Origin: Symsagittifera roscoffensis
Lineage: Eukaryota; Xenacoelomorpha; Acoela; Convolutidae
Length of the DNA stretch: 64,000 nucleotides
Direction of reading: 5' to 3'
Assembly (NCBI RefSeq): GCF_963678635.1
Contig: NW_026970810.1
Location: forward strand, 7,501 to 71,500
Under the pieces are notes generated by a model, which was not told the DNA's origin, did no database searches, and saw only the letters and a program-made list of their open reading frames with translations. Both the position numbers and the translations under genes were made by a program. The number at the start of each line of letters is the position of its first letter. The stretch's first letter is position 1. This document shows positions 54,555 to 62,530 of the stretch, in pieces.

Positions 54555-55424
54555 TCAATCAAAACGCTTGAATTTTAGAGTCAACACAACTTTACCAGTT
54601 CCTGCAAAGGGCACTAGTCTTCCAGTTTCTGTGCGCAACTGTACCGATATTGATTGTACAGATGAAGTGAATAATTTTTTGTAGTCTAAATTAGTGAAGT
54701 TTTTTCGATGATTAGGTTCAATGCTGCAGGCACTACCGTTTTTGATGCGTCTATTTGAATCAATGACGCGTAACAATGGGGCCTTTGCATCACCAACAGT
54801 TTGGTATTGAATAATGTCAATATAGACAAAAATTAGACTTGTCCCACTTGATAAGTCATATGGGAAATGAGATTCGTACAGTTCGTTTCCCTCATAAGAT
54901 GCATCGAAGGAGGGTATCATTTTGTAACCAATGTGATATTCACCGTTCTCATCAAACTTTGCATTGTAGCCTAACAGACTGGGTATTTGGGGACTTGGGA
55001 ATGAGATTCCTTCATTTGCGTTCATCCAAATGCTCATGCTATTCGTGATTTCTTGAGGACTCGCATCAAAATGAATTTTGTCTTTGAGTTTTGTTTTTAT
55101 CTCATTAATCAATTGTTCTATAAAAGTGTACTCTCCTGATTTGATAAAAACTTTTTCGCCATAGTAGGGTCTGGAAATTGTATTCCGATTGCCAGCGTTG
55201 GATTTACTGGCTACTACTTCGGATGCTCTGAAGTACGTAAATTCCTCATCAGTAACATTGTTTAATTTTGTGGGGAAAATTATTTCTGAGAGAGCAACTC
55301 TCCAATCTCCGTCTAAAGCTATTTCTTCTTTACAAAAATTTCTAAAACTGGCCAAAGTGTTGCCTGGGAAATAATCCATTGATGCTGTTGAAATCAAATG
55401 TACAGTAAACTCATCACTGCCCAT
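54555..55424 (-). CDS. Minor capsid protein (penton-like, single jelly-roll)
   Basis: 289 residues from the ATG at 55,424, which overlaps the integrase stop by 11 bases. The N-terminus (SASMDYFPGNTLASF, then WRVALSEIIFP) and the FVYIDIIQYQTVGDAKAPLL block are characteristic of the Polinton penton-like proteins found in many invertebrate genomes. It would occupy the fivefold vertices of the capsid. The frame continues nine codons upstream without another ATG, supporting the start used here. Confidence 0.8.
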   Translation of the reverse strand: MGSDEFTVHLISTASMDYFPGNTLASFRNFCKEEIALDGDWRVALSEIIFPTKLNNVTDEEFTYFRASEVVASKSNAGNRNTISRPYYGEKVFIKSGEYTFIEQLINEIKTKLKDKIHFDASPQEITNSMSIWMNANEGISFPSPQIPSLLGYNAKFDENGEYHIGYKMIPSFDASYEGNELYESHFPYDLSSGTSLIFVYIDIIQYQTVGDAKAPLLRVIDSNRRIKNGSACSIEPNHRKNFTNLDYKKLFTSSVQSISVQLRTETGRLVPFAGTGKVVLTLKFKRFD

Positions 55425-56430
55425 TTTCGTTATAATCAGCTTTGTTTCCAATTAAACTAAGTTCTTTTTCATAAAATTTTCCGCTGATTTCTTCCTTTTC
55501 CGCATCAATGAGACTGTATGTTGGAGGGTTTACAGTAGGAATGGCAACTATTTCAAAAACTTCGTCTGTAAAAATCTGCTTGTAACCTTTTCTAAAAGGC
55601 AAGTCAGTCTTCGCTATTCGAACATAGTCACCAACATAAAATTTTGGTTTCTGTACCAACTTCGATGAACTGTTTGCAATTAATGAAACTAAAGCAGGTA
55701 CATGTTTTCTTGTGACCTTGTTTGGAGCCAATTTTGTTACTCTATTAACGCGTGAGTTAATCGTTTGAACAAAACTTTGTAATTTTTCAATATAACTGTA
55801 AGTCCATTCAAACTCCAAGTATTTGTACATAATACTTTTCAGCGATCGAATGTTTCTTTCGGCAAACGCTGATTTTTTTTCACTGTGAGTATTGTATTTG
55901 ATGATTTCTCGTTTAGTACATAACTTTTCGAACTCTCCTTTAAACTCGGTGCCTTTGTCAACCCAAACTTTTTTTGGTTGTTTTGTTTTGATCATTTTTT
56001 TGAAAGCTTCGGTTGTTTCCTTAGCATATTTGGTCTTCAGGGGTTCCACTCGTAAGTAGCGAGAGAGGCAATCGACAGCAACTAACAAATATCGTACCCC
56101 TCGGTTATATTTAGCCAATTTATCAACATAAGCCAAGTCAAGAGACCAAATTTCGTTGATATCGTTAACAATCACTTTTAGCCGAGGATATGTTTTACGA
56201 AACAATCCATACTTTGTATGTGATGATTGAGATCTCAGAAATTTTTCAACTTTTTTTGGTGAGAGTTGACTAGCATTTGTTAAATTTTTAACGCTACCAA
56301 ATGCAGCTGGACCTTTCGTGTAGAGTAATTTGAGTTTCTTTTCTTCACTGATAGTAGGATTTCCATTCTTTTGTTGACGTCGTCGCAAACGATTCTTTAC
56401 TGCTTTCATAGTTTTTATCATCGTCGTCAT
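55414..56430 (-). CDS. INT: Retrovirus-type integrase (Polinton INT)
   Basis: A DDE-type integrase with Asp in EIWSLDLAYV, Asp in VWVDKGTEF and Glu in SAFAERNIRSL, spaced D-x59-D-x32-E. A C-terminal chromo/SH3-like segment (DEVFEIVAI...TYSLID) follows. It would integrate the element with a short target duplication. The frame is open to an ATG at 56,649, but the first 73 codons lie in the low-complexity, two-frame region shared with the upstream gene. The ATGs at 56,430 or 56,409 are more credible starts and leave an overlap of about 65-85 bases. Confidence 0.85.
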   Translation of the reverse strand: MTTMIKTMKAVKNRLRRRQQKNGNPTISEEKKLKLLYTKGPAAFGSVKNLTNASQLSPKKVEKFLRSQSSHTKYGLFRKTYPRLKVIVNDINEIWSLDLAYVDKLAKYNRGVRYLLVAVDCLSRYLRVEPLKTKYAKETTEAFKKMIKTKQPKKVWVDKGTEFKGEFEKLCTKREIIKYNTHSEKKSAFAERNIRSLKSIMYKYLEFEWTYSYIEKLQSFVQTINSRVNRVTKLAPNKVTRKHVPALVSLIANSSSKLVQKPKFYVGDYVRIAKTDLPFRKGYKQIFTDEVFEIVAIPTVNPPTYSLIDAEKEEISGKFYEKELSLIGNKADYNENGQ

Positions 56431-57295
56431 CCTCGTCGTTGGTGTTGGGGAAAAATTCTTTTTTCTGGGTTTTTCTTTTGTCTGATTGCTTGGTTCTGGG
56501 TTTGAGAGTTGTCGATCGAGTCTTCGAAGAGGAGGGTTTTGATCTCTTCGAGTACTCAGTTGTCGGGTTGTCGTCGGAGACGAAGGAGGAAGAAGTTGAG
56601 AAGGGCTTAGCTGCTTCGCTCTTAAGCGAGCGGAGAATCTGTTTGGCATAAGTGTTGGACACTAAGCTAGGATCAAGATTCAGTTCTTTCAAAATTTGTG
56701 GATAAAAAACACCCTCAAGTTTTTTTGTGTTTTGCTGTGTATCGTACAAAAAAGATTCAATTTTAACGAGTGTTGGTTTTCCTTGAATTAAAACATATCC
56801 GTCAACGTCTAAAGTCAAGGATTCAACTTTGAACAACTGCTTTAGCACGATGTTTGCCCTTTCCAATTTATTAGCTTCCAATAGCTCTTGAATGGATTCC
56901 ATAACCTTTCGAAACACTTCAGCGGTTTTTCCATTACTTTTTTCATCGTTTTTTTCTGTTCTCTTTGAACTTGTCTGCTGCAGTGAATTGTTTGATTCAA
57001 AATTTTTTTCTGCTTCATCATCACCGTCATCACTGAAATTAGTAAGTGCAGATAAATTTCTTTTTCGGTGCAGATTTGGTACTACATTATTAGGGGTTAA
57101 AGGAATAGGAGATGTTGGGTTTAATGGTGGTGGAGAGTCACGGCTGATATTTCGTTCTCGAAATCGTTGTATGTAATTGAGTTGAGATGATTTGTCGTTA
57201 ATTAATGGATTATGAAGGATTTGAGATTGTGGTGCAGTTTTTTCATCTGGAGCACATGTTTTTCGAGGAATGAGGATGAATTCTTCAGCATACAT
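56345..57295 (-). CDS. Polinton-conserved protein of unknown function (316 residues)
   Basis: Begins MYAEEFILIPRK, like a family of Polinton proteins with an MYA-type start that I recall from invertebrate elements. The middle (residues about 120-215) contains a compact domain with LDVDGYVLIQGKPTLVKI, also typical of that family. The C-terminal third is Ser/Lys/Asp-rich with a DEDDDDD run and is encoded on DNA that also reads openly in the integrase frame. It lies between the small 97-residue gene and integrase. A virion-associated or DNA-binding role is possible; the biochemical function is unknown to me. Confidence 0.6.
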   Translation of the reverse strand: MYAEEFILIPRKTCAPDEKTAPQSQILHNPLINDKSSQLNYIQRFRERNISRDSPPPLNPTSPIPLTPNNVVPNLHRKRNLSALTNFSDDGDDEAEKNFESNNSLQQTSSKRTEKNDEKSNGKTAEVFRKVMESIQELLEANKLERANIVLKQLFKVESLTLDVDGYVLIQGKPTLVKIESFLYDTQQNTKKLEGVFYPQILKELNLDPSLVSNTYAKQILRSLKSEAAKPFSTSSSFVSDDNPTTEYSKRSKPSSSKTRSTTLKPRTKQSDKRKTQKKEFFPNTNDEDDDDDKNYESSKESFATTSTKEWKSYYQ

Positions 57296-57305
57296 GCCTG
57301 AGATT

Positions 57306-57596
57306 CTAGTTTTTCAAGTAAATGTAACACGATTCTCCGATTGATTTAACCAGTGAAATATTGTTTGCCAAAACTTTTCGTTTTTCTCGGATACTAAACT
57401 TAGGGTCAACAATTTTTCCAAATGGTATTTTCTTACTCTCGATGAAACTCTTGTTAGCTGGAACATGTCCCAGAAAAACATTTACAAAACAATCGCAAAG
57501 AAATCTAATAAAATTTGAATCAGCTTCTGTCAAAATTGATCTACAATGGCGACTATTGAGCATTTGCTTCAATATACATAATTCTTTCTCTTTCAT
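57306..57596 (-). CDS. Small Polinton-conserved protein (97 residues)
   Basis: Starts at the ATG at 57,596 inside the end of the ATPase gene and ends 11 bases before the MYA protein. It is helical, with the pattern ILKQML...ADSNFIRFLCDCFVNVFLGHVP followed by a basic C-terminal half (IREKRKVLANN). I recall similar short ORFs next to the MYA-type gene in other invertebrate Polintons. Function unknown. Confidence 0.6.
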   Translation of the reverse strand: MKEKELCILKQMLNSRHCRSILTEADSNFIRFLCDCFVNVFLGHVPANKSFIESKKIPFGKIVDPKFSIREKRKVLANNISLVKSIGESCYIYLKN

Positions 57597-58245
57597 TTTC
57601 AAGAGATGTGATAACTGCTTTCGAGGATGGTAAATAGAAAATGGTTGGTGATGGTGGAACTATGTTTGACGAATAACGAAGACATTCTGAAGTTTTGGGA
57701 TCCAAGTCTATCAACAGATGACCAAAATCTTCTTTCGTTGCCAACTGATACGCATGACGGAGGAATTTTGCATTATTCAACTGTCTGCCTAAATAATCAA
57801 TTTGTTGAATGTCTCGAGGTGATTTGAACAAAATTAAGTGAGTTGTATTCAAATCTATTGTACGTGATTGCTTACTTTGCTGAAATAAATTGTGCTTGAC
57901 ATAAATAACATGAACATTTTTATGTCGGCCTGCTGTAGCTAATTTAACAAAATCTTTTTCATTAAAAATTTCTTCACAGGTATCATCAAAGACAATCATA
58001 CAATCCCGTAAGTTATTAACAATTTCAAAGCTGGATAATTTTATAAATTCAATATCAAATTTGTTGTGAGAAACAAAGGAACGGTATTTGGGTTGATCGT
58101 GAAGATAAAAATAAAATATCTTGTTATACGATGGATAGAATGTACCTTTGAGAAGCTTTTGAAAAATTAAATCAGTTTTGCCAGATCCTGAGGGACCTGA
58201 AACGGACATAAACAGACGATCTTTTGTTGAAATGATCTTATTCAT
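57553..58245 (-). CDS. ATP: Genome-packaging ATPase (FtsK/HerA, A32-like)
   Basis: 230 residues from MNKIISTKDR. Walker A is GPSGSGKT (residues 17-24) and Walker B is MIVFDD (83-88), followed by a glutamate pair. TAGRHKNVHVIYVKHN matches the sensor region of A32-type packaging ATPases. The enzyme drives DNA into preformed capsids in Polinton-like and related large DNA viruses. The start is chosen because the frame upstream has no ATG and the preceding membrane-protein gene stops at 58,248, two bases away. Confidence 0.85.
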   Translation of the reverse strand: MNKIISTKDRLFMSVSGPSGSGKTDLIFQKLLKGTFYPSYNKIFYFYLHDQPKYRSFVSHNKFDIEFIKLSSFEIVNNLRDCMIVFDDTCEEIFNEKDFVKLATAGRHKNVHVIYVKHNLFQQSKQSRTIDLNTTHLILFKSPRDIQQIDYLGRQLNNAKFLRHAYQLATKEDFGHLLIDLDPKTSECLRYSSNIVPPSPTIFYLPSSKAVITSLENERERIMYIEANAQ

Positions 58246-58247
58246 TA

Positions 58248-58538
58248 TTATAACTTGGGATTGGGTAACATGTAACCAACTGTACTGGATAGTATTGAAA
58301 GCCAAATGGCAGTCTCATCACAACTAAGGTTGTAAAAAGATAATTTTGAAATAGATAAAGAGAGCAAAATGAAAATGAAACAGACTTGCGTGAAAAAGAC
58401 AACTTCTGCAGACGGAAGAGAAACAGAATTACAAAATTTCCAAGATCTGTTTTCGTGAGATAAAGACTTTTCGGCAACACCAATGTCAACAAAGTCGCAA
58501 TCATTGTTCTCGACAGTGGTGGTTTCTTCAATTTCCAT
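58248..58538 (-). CDS. Small single-pass membrane protein
   Basis: 96 residues from the ATG at 58,538, overlapping the previous gene by 11 bases. It has an acidic N-terminal region (MEIEETTTVENNDCDF), then a hydrophobic segment (FTQVCFIFILLSLSISKLSF), then CDETAIWLSILSSTVGYMLP ending PNPKL. I recall short Polinton ORFs with this membrane segment and closing motif in other invertebrates. It may associate with the virion or with host membranes; the function is unknown. Confidence 0.6.
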   Translation of the reverse strand: MEIEETTTVENNDCDFVDIGVAEKSLSHENRSWKFCNSVSLPSAEVVFFTQVCFIFILLSLSISKLSFYNLSCDETAIWLSILSSTVGYMLPNPKL

Positions 58539-58824
58539 GTTTACCCGAAGACTTTTTTTGCTTATTTCTATCAAGGTTGATAGTTACAACTGCATACCAA
58601 TCGCCTTTTTTTCTCTCTGATCTATTGCCGTTTGGTTTGTATTTTATTATATATCTTGCTATGTTTTTGTCTGTCAGAAGTATCCGAACAATTTTTTCTA
58701 CGTTTCCGGTACTGATTTCGTCTAATAACTCTTTTGGTAAATTCTCACCTGTTAAACTCACATTTTGTGTGTTTTCTTTTGGCAAAAATATTTTTTTGAA
58801 ATTTTGAATTTTCAAACACGACAT
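58528..58824 (-). CDS. Small protein, paralogue of the 58,927 gene
   Basis: 98 residues. It shares with the gene at 58,927-59,226 the spaced pattern MS.L, LP.EL, NVE.I, an Ala before two aromatic or valine residues, then IKYKPN / VKFKSN, so the two look like a tandem duplicate pair. It has a basic C-terminus (RNKQKKSSGKHGN). No family or catalytic residues are recognised. A stretch of 102 bases separates it from its paralogue. Confidence 0.5.
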   Translation of the reverse strand: MSCLKIQNFKKIFLPKENTQNVSLTGENLPKELLDEISTGNVEKIVRILLTDKNIARYIIKYKPNGNRSERKKGDWYAVVTINLDRNKQKKSSGKHGN

Positions 58825-58926
58825 GTTAGCAACTAGTAATCACACAAGATCAAAAGAAAAGGAAGACAATCAATAAATATATTTATTATGATTCACAAAA
58901 TTTGGCATATATATATATGTGATTCG

Positions 58927-59226
58927 TCATTTCGGTTCAACAGGCAAATCAACTCCTCGTTCAATGAAGAAAAACTCATATTTTGTGAATTTGTCATGGT
59001 TACAATTAGATTTGAACTTTACAACAAAATGAGCAGCAACTCTGATAGTGGCTTGAACTAAATGTATTTCCTCAACGTTATCAGTTTTGACTAATTCTTT
59101 CAGTTCAGCTGGAAGCTGATGGTCATGCAAATGAATTTGTCTTCTCTCTCCCAGCTGAGGTTGCAGCCCTTCCAGGTTGAGATTGAACAACGGAATTGAC
59201 TGGCGAAATTCCTGGAGTCTGGACAT
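58927..59226 (-). CDS. Small protein, paralogue of the 58,528 gene
   Basis: 99 residues from MSRLQEFRQS at 59,226. The frame is open a little further upstream but without ATG. The core LPAELKELVKTDNVEEIHLV and HFVVKFKSN align with the neighbouring paralogue. It overlaps the end of the preceding gene by about 104 bases in another frame, unusually long for this element. Function unknown. Confidence 0.5.
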   Translation of the reverse strand: MSRLQEFRQSIPLFNLNLEGLQPQLGERRQIHLHDHQLPAELKELVKTDNVEEIHLVQATIRVAAHFVVKFKSNCNHDKFTKYEFFFIERGVDLPVEPK

Positions 59227-59410
59227 TGTACAGGTGAAAGTAGTCAAGAACTGTAAAAAACTTCCGTAAATTATCGATTTCGATATCGTTCAGTGTAATT
59301 TGTTCGAGTTTTTGCAGGAGAGGTTTTCCTCGACAATCTAATATGCCTGTCCGCGTAAGAGTAACTTTAATTCTTGGTGTTAAATTGTTTTCAGGACTCT
59401 GATTAGTCAT
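59123..59410 (-). CDS. Small unknown protein
   Basis: 95 residues if started at MTNQSPENN (59,410), which overlaps the upstream stop by only eight bases. An in-frame ATG at 59,467 is also possible. A short folded core (RIKVTLTRTGILDCRGKPLL ... IEIDNLRKFFTVLDYF) is followed by a low-complexity tail that reads through the beginning of the next gene. Either both frames are used or the tail is non-functional extension. No family is recognised. Confidence 0.4.
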   Translation of the reverse strand: MTNQSPENNLTPRIKVTLTRTGILDCRGKPLLQKLEQITLNDIEIDNLRKFFTVLDYFHLYNVQTPGISPVNSVVQSQPGRAATSAGREKTNSFA

Positions 59411-59990
59411 TGAAGCGTAAACCACCAAATTTGGAGATAAGGTTGTTTGCATCATTGGACAGTTCATTTTGTAACCAATCGAAAAAAACTTTGGATTTTC
59501 TACGGGTACAATGCTTTAATAATTGATGTGAGGGAAGTAAATGAGAATGTCGTTTGCAAATATGTTTTTCTTGACCCAATAACTGTTCAATCTTTGGGCA
59601 GCCAAAATCTTCCAAATTTGTCACGGGTAATTTCAAGTATTCAGCTAATAAAACAGATTTTTGTGTACCTTTAGCAAAAAAATGGGAATTTGGGTTCCTC
59701 AAACGAATGCTGTCAAAAATTTGATCCAAGTATGAGTAAGGGTATTCACCTTCGTCCCAACGAAGCCCGTGTAGAAATTTAGATACCCAATTGTACGCTT
59801 TTTTTTCTTCTTTTGATAAATTGTTGAATTGAACTGGTGGCAGAAAATGAATTGTATCAATTGTATTAGCAGAGCAAACGGAAAGTTCCTTTATGATCAA
59901 AGGTTTCTTGCCACATTTAAATCCTTCAATATCTAAAATAATGAGATGGTTGAAAAACAATTTTTTAGTTTTCTTTCTTTGGGTTAACAT
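59403..59990 (-). CDS. Putative DEDD-exonuclease-like protein
   Basis: 195 residues from MLTQRKKTKK. HLIILDIEGFK places Asp20 and Glu22 after a hydrophobic strand, as in the ExoI motif (DxE) of DEDD 3'-5' exonucleases. Downstream FFAKGTQKSVLLAEYL could be the second motif, and CPKIEQLL...CKRHSHL contains Cys/His residues near the expected third motif. I recall similar ORFs of unknown function in insect genomes. The fold assignment is inference; in an element lacking PolB a stand-alone nuclease would be meaningful. Confidence 0.45.
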   Translation of the reverse strand: MLTQRKKTKKLFFNHLIILDIEGFKCGKKPLIIKELSVCSANTIDTIHFLPPVQFNNLSKEEKKAYNWVSKFLHGLRWDEGEYPYSYLDQIFDSIRLRNPNSHFFAKGTQKSVLLAEYLKLPVTNLEDFGCPKIEQLLGQEKHICKRHSHLLPSHQLLKHCTRRKSKVFFDWLQNELSNDANNLISKFGGLRFND

Positions 59991-59999
59991 GACTTTCAC

Positions 60000-60407
60000 T
60001 CAACATTCCAACAAACGAAATAACTTTGGTTTGAATGCTTTAAGAAATAAGCAAAACGCAATACCTGTCACGTGACCCAGGTAACAGTTTTTTATTGGAC
60101 AAGGCAAAACATATGTGTACCCAGGACCGGTATGATTTTTTTCTTGCAAATATCCCGCTGCGTCATGCAATATAGCATGTATTCTAAGAAACTTGAAATG
60201 TTTCAAGTGTTTGTCGAGCGACGAATTGTCTATTCCAATTAAACCACCATATGGTCTGTTTTTCAAAACAAAATCCAAATTAATATCAGCATCCAAATAC
60301 AAACAAGTGGCTAAAAAATACTGAAATCTGACTGATTTGTCTGGATATTGTGATTTTAAGTCTATAAAAATTTCATGAATGAGTTTTAAATCGAAAGTTG
60401 AAATCAT
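60000..60407 (-). CDS. Unknown 135-residue protein
   Basis: Starts at MISTFDLKLI (60,407), since the open frame further upstream has no ATG. It is a mixed alpha/beta-looking globular protein with several His and Cys residues in the second half (HAILHDAAGY, LPCPIKNCYLGHV), which could bind a metal ion. It lies between the HUH-like gene and the exonuclease-like gene, nine bases before the ATG of the latter. No family is recognised. Confidence 0.45.
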   Translation of the reverse strand: MISTFDLKLIHEIFIDLKSQYPDKSVRFQYFLATCLYLDADINLDFVLKNRPYGGLIGIDNSSLDKHLKHFKFLRIHAILHDAAGYLQEKNHTGPGYTYVLPCPIKNCYLGHVTGIAFCLFLKAFKPKLFRLLEC

Positions 60408-60458
60408 GTTTACTGAACTCAATATAATAAAAAGGGAATAATGAAAAGTATGTATCAA

Positions 60459-61247
60459 TTAAAACTTAACTTTCTCTTCAACAATAAATTTCACAAATAG
60501 CACATCAGTATCTACATCAAGTTTTCCATATCCACTTGTCAAAATATCCATTATTTTGCAAAAAGCGGCAGAATGGGGTCCATTAATTAAACTTTCAAAT
60601 CTTTTCAAAGTTTCTGTATTCATCTCATCTGTTTGAACATGTCTGCTTTCTGTATGTTTCTTTGAAACTGAAGTCGAAACTCTTACGGATTTGTTTGACG
60701 TCGACGATGCAGCAGGCGTAACTGTATTATCAATTCGTTTCTGTCCCCCAACGGCCGGAGATTTCTTGCAAACGTTTTGATTTGGTGAAGTTTGTTTCTT
60801 AGATGATGTTGCAGAAAGCAATAAATTGGGTAAACGTTTTTTGATTGCAGTGAAATCTAACAAATCGAGATTGGCTGCAACAGGTTGTGCTGAATAAGTG
60901 AGAGCTAGTTTAAGCTTGTCAAATAACTCACCGTTTCCTTTGACATCTTTAGCAGGAGAAACTAAGTATTTGAAGCAAGTGAAAATACAAGGAACACTGA
61001 AACATTTTTGGGAAGGAAAAAATTGGTTTAATTGTTCCTCTGAATCTACTTGAATCAATATATGGTAATGAATTTTTTTTTCATTCTCGACTGAAAAAGG
61101 GCAATATTCAGATTTGAAGTGGCTTCCAAAAACATAATTTTTAAAAGTAGATAAATTAGGAATTTTTTCAGTGATAACAAATTTGAAATTTGGTTGAAAT
61201 TTTTTGAAATAATCGGGTAACACAACTTCGAACATAGCTTCTGCCAT
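60459..61247 (-). CDS. Candidate HUH endonuclease (Rep-like) protein
   Basis: 262 residues. The N-terminal 110 show an order of motifs reminiscent of rolling-circle Rep nucleases: a hydrophobic strand FKFVIT (residues 21-26), then HYH in IHYHILIQ (His60 and His62), then FKYLVSPAKD with Tyr94 and Lys100, 32 residues after the second histidine. In HUH enzymes the two histidines hold the metal and the tyrosine nicks DNA. The C-terminal half is Ser/Lys-rich, without Walker motifs, so no helicase is attached. The next gene upstream, 14 bases away, is PC4-like. The assignment rests on motif spacing only and a chance match is possible. Confidence 0.5.
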   Translation of the reverse strand: MAEAMFEVVLPDYFKKFQPNFKFVITEKIPNLSTFKNYVFGSHFKSEYCPFSVENEKKIHYHILIQVDSEEQLNQFFPSQKCFSVPCIFTCFKYLVSPAKDVKGNGELFDKLKLALTYSAQPVAANLDLLDFTAIKKRLPNLLLSATSSKKQTSPNQNVCKKSPAVGGQKRIDNTVTPAASSTSNKSVRVSTSVSKKHTESRHVQTDEMNTETLKRFESLINGPHSAAFCKIMDILTSGYGKLDVDTDVLFVKFIVEEKVKF

Positions 61248-61261
61248 TTTGTAAAGGAAAA

Positions 61262-61633
61262 TTAATTCGGGTCGTGCTTGAAATCCTTTGTGTTTGAGGA
61301 AAGTTGAGATTTCCTGGCTCGTTTACAGTTAGATTGTGGTTTGTCTTTGTTTTCAACAGTATCAGAAATTTCACTTGTTTGCGCTCGGATTGACTTTCCC
61401 GACTTTAGTAATTTTGAAAATTCTTCGCTGCTTAAGGAAAGTCTTTGTACACATTCAAATTCAGCGCCTTCAGCTGCTTTTTTGAAAACTTTCAGGAATA
61501 CATAAGTTCCAGTTTGGTCATATGTTTTCAATGTAGCACGCACTAGTCTTTTACTGTTTTCCGAAATATCGAAATAGCAATCGCCAAAATCTTTATCTGC
61601 ATCTGCTGTGGTGCTTGTTTTGGTTTTATTCAT
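61262..61633 (-). CDS. PC4-like putative single-stranded DNA-binding protein
   Basis: 123 residues, first gene of the minus-strand array. Residues about 16-82 follow the PC4/p15 pattern: a short polar entry (CYFDISENSKRLVRATLKTY), a beta segment TYVFLKVFKK and LSLSSEEFSKLLKSG, where the PC4 family has a serine-leucine strand leading into its helix. The tail is basic. PC4-fold proteins bind ssDNA and act in transcription and replication. It lies next to the HUH-like gene, which fits a replication role. Similarity is by pattern only. Confidence 0.45.
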   Translation of the reverse strand: MNKTKTSTTADADKDFGDCYFDISENSKRLVRATLKTYDQTGTYVFLKVFKKAAEGAEFECVQRLSLSSEEFSKLLKSGKSIRAQTSEISDTVENKDKPQSNCKRARKSQLSSNTKDFKHDPN

Positions 61634-62119
61634 TGTAACGAGTAAATTTTCAAAGTAACTTGATTCAAAACTGAATAGAAAGAAATGAATGGTTCCGATT
61701 GATTGTATATGTCTGCAAAAGAAAGCGGCGTTGTATCTATTTTAATTTATATACACATGTAATTTATATCGCAAAGATATTGGATTGCAATTTAGTTCAC
61801 ATGGATAAGTATTTTGTGCATGTACAACTGATAAGAATTTTAATGGGTGTTAAAGGTCACAATATTTAAACGTTATTTTTGATACAAGCTATTTGTTTGA
61901 ATGCAATTTAGATAAACATAGAATACCACCCAAGGTAACATAAGTATTTTACACGCCCTCCCTTATTAAACCGATTAAAAACTACATAGGAGGTCTTGAA
62001 ATTTCTAATTTTAGAAGAACCAATCCCTATTTTAATCTCTTGAGGCGTTTTCACAATTCATTTCAGTTTCATTTCTCTCCGCGTTACGTTTGTCATTTTC
62101 TTCCAACTTTTCTTCAAAA
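61634..62119. promoter_or_regulatory. Divergent promoter region of the Polinton-like element
   Basis: About 485 AT-rich bases separate the first minus-strand gene from the first plus-strand gene, the only sizeable non-coding gap in the element. TATA-like sequences lie on both sides (TTTATATACA near 61,747 and TTTAATCTCT near 62,031), but no single site can be assigned. A bidirectional promoter is inferred from the gene layout. Confidence 0.4.
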
Positions 62120-62527
62120 ATGCCTTGTTATATTATTGCCGGATATTCCAATTACGAAAGAACCATTTTTTATGAAACCGTTCACGGTAATTTTGTAGCA
62201 ATAATTAACGAAGAAAAAAGTTTCAATTCTGATGAGTGGACTTGTACTCATCACGTTATGATTCCCAAAAATTTTTTACATTTATTCAGTAAACTTTCCT
62301 TAAAAAATTCAAAGAAAGACGAAGAACTGAATATAAAGTATTTGAGTTACCTTACAAATTCTGGTAAATATACGGATCCTGACGAGCCTCTTGCTCTTCA
62401 GGTTGATATTTCAACTTTATCAAAACCAGTAAAAAAAATTTTGTATAAATACGATTGTGATGTTACTCCGATGTGTGAAAACCAATTAGAATACTTTGAA
62501 GAAATTGAATTTTTTGATCGTTTATAG
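62120..62527 (+). CDS. Unknown 135-residue protein, divergent gene 1
   Basis: Starts at MPCYIIAGYS (62,120, context AAAAATG); the frame is open ten codons upstream but without ATG. It looks like a small globular protein with a tryptophan/Cys-His patch (EWTCTHHVMIP) and an acidic end. It is transcribed away from the capsid array, three bases before the next ORF. Divergent genes at one end of Polinton-like elements may be early or regulatory genes, which is inference. No family is recognised. Confidence 0.5.
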   Translation: MPCYIIAGYSNYERTIFYETVHGNFVAIINEEKSFNSDEWTCTHHVMIPKNFLHLFSKLSLKNSKKDEELNIKYLSYLTNSGKYTDPDEPLALQVDISTLSKPVKKILYKYDCDVTPMCENQLEYFEEIEFFDRL

Positions 62528-62530
62528 GGA

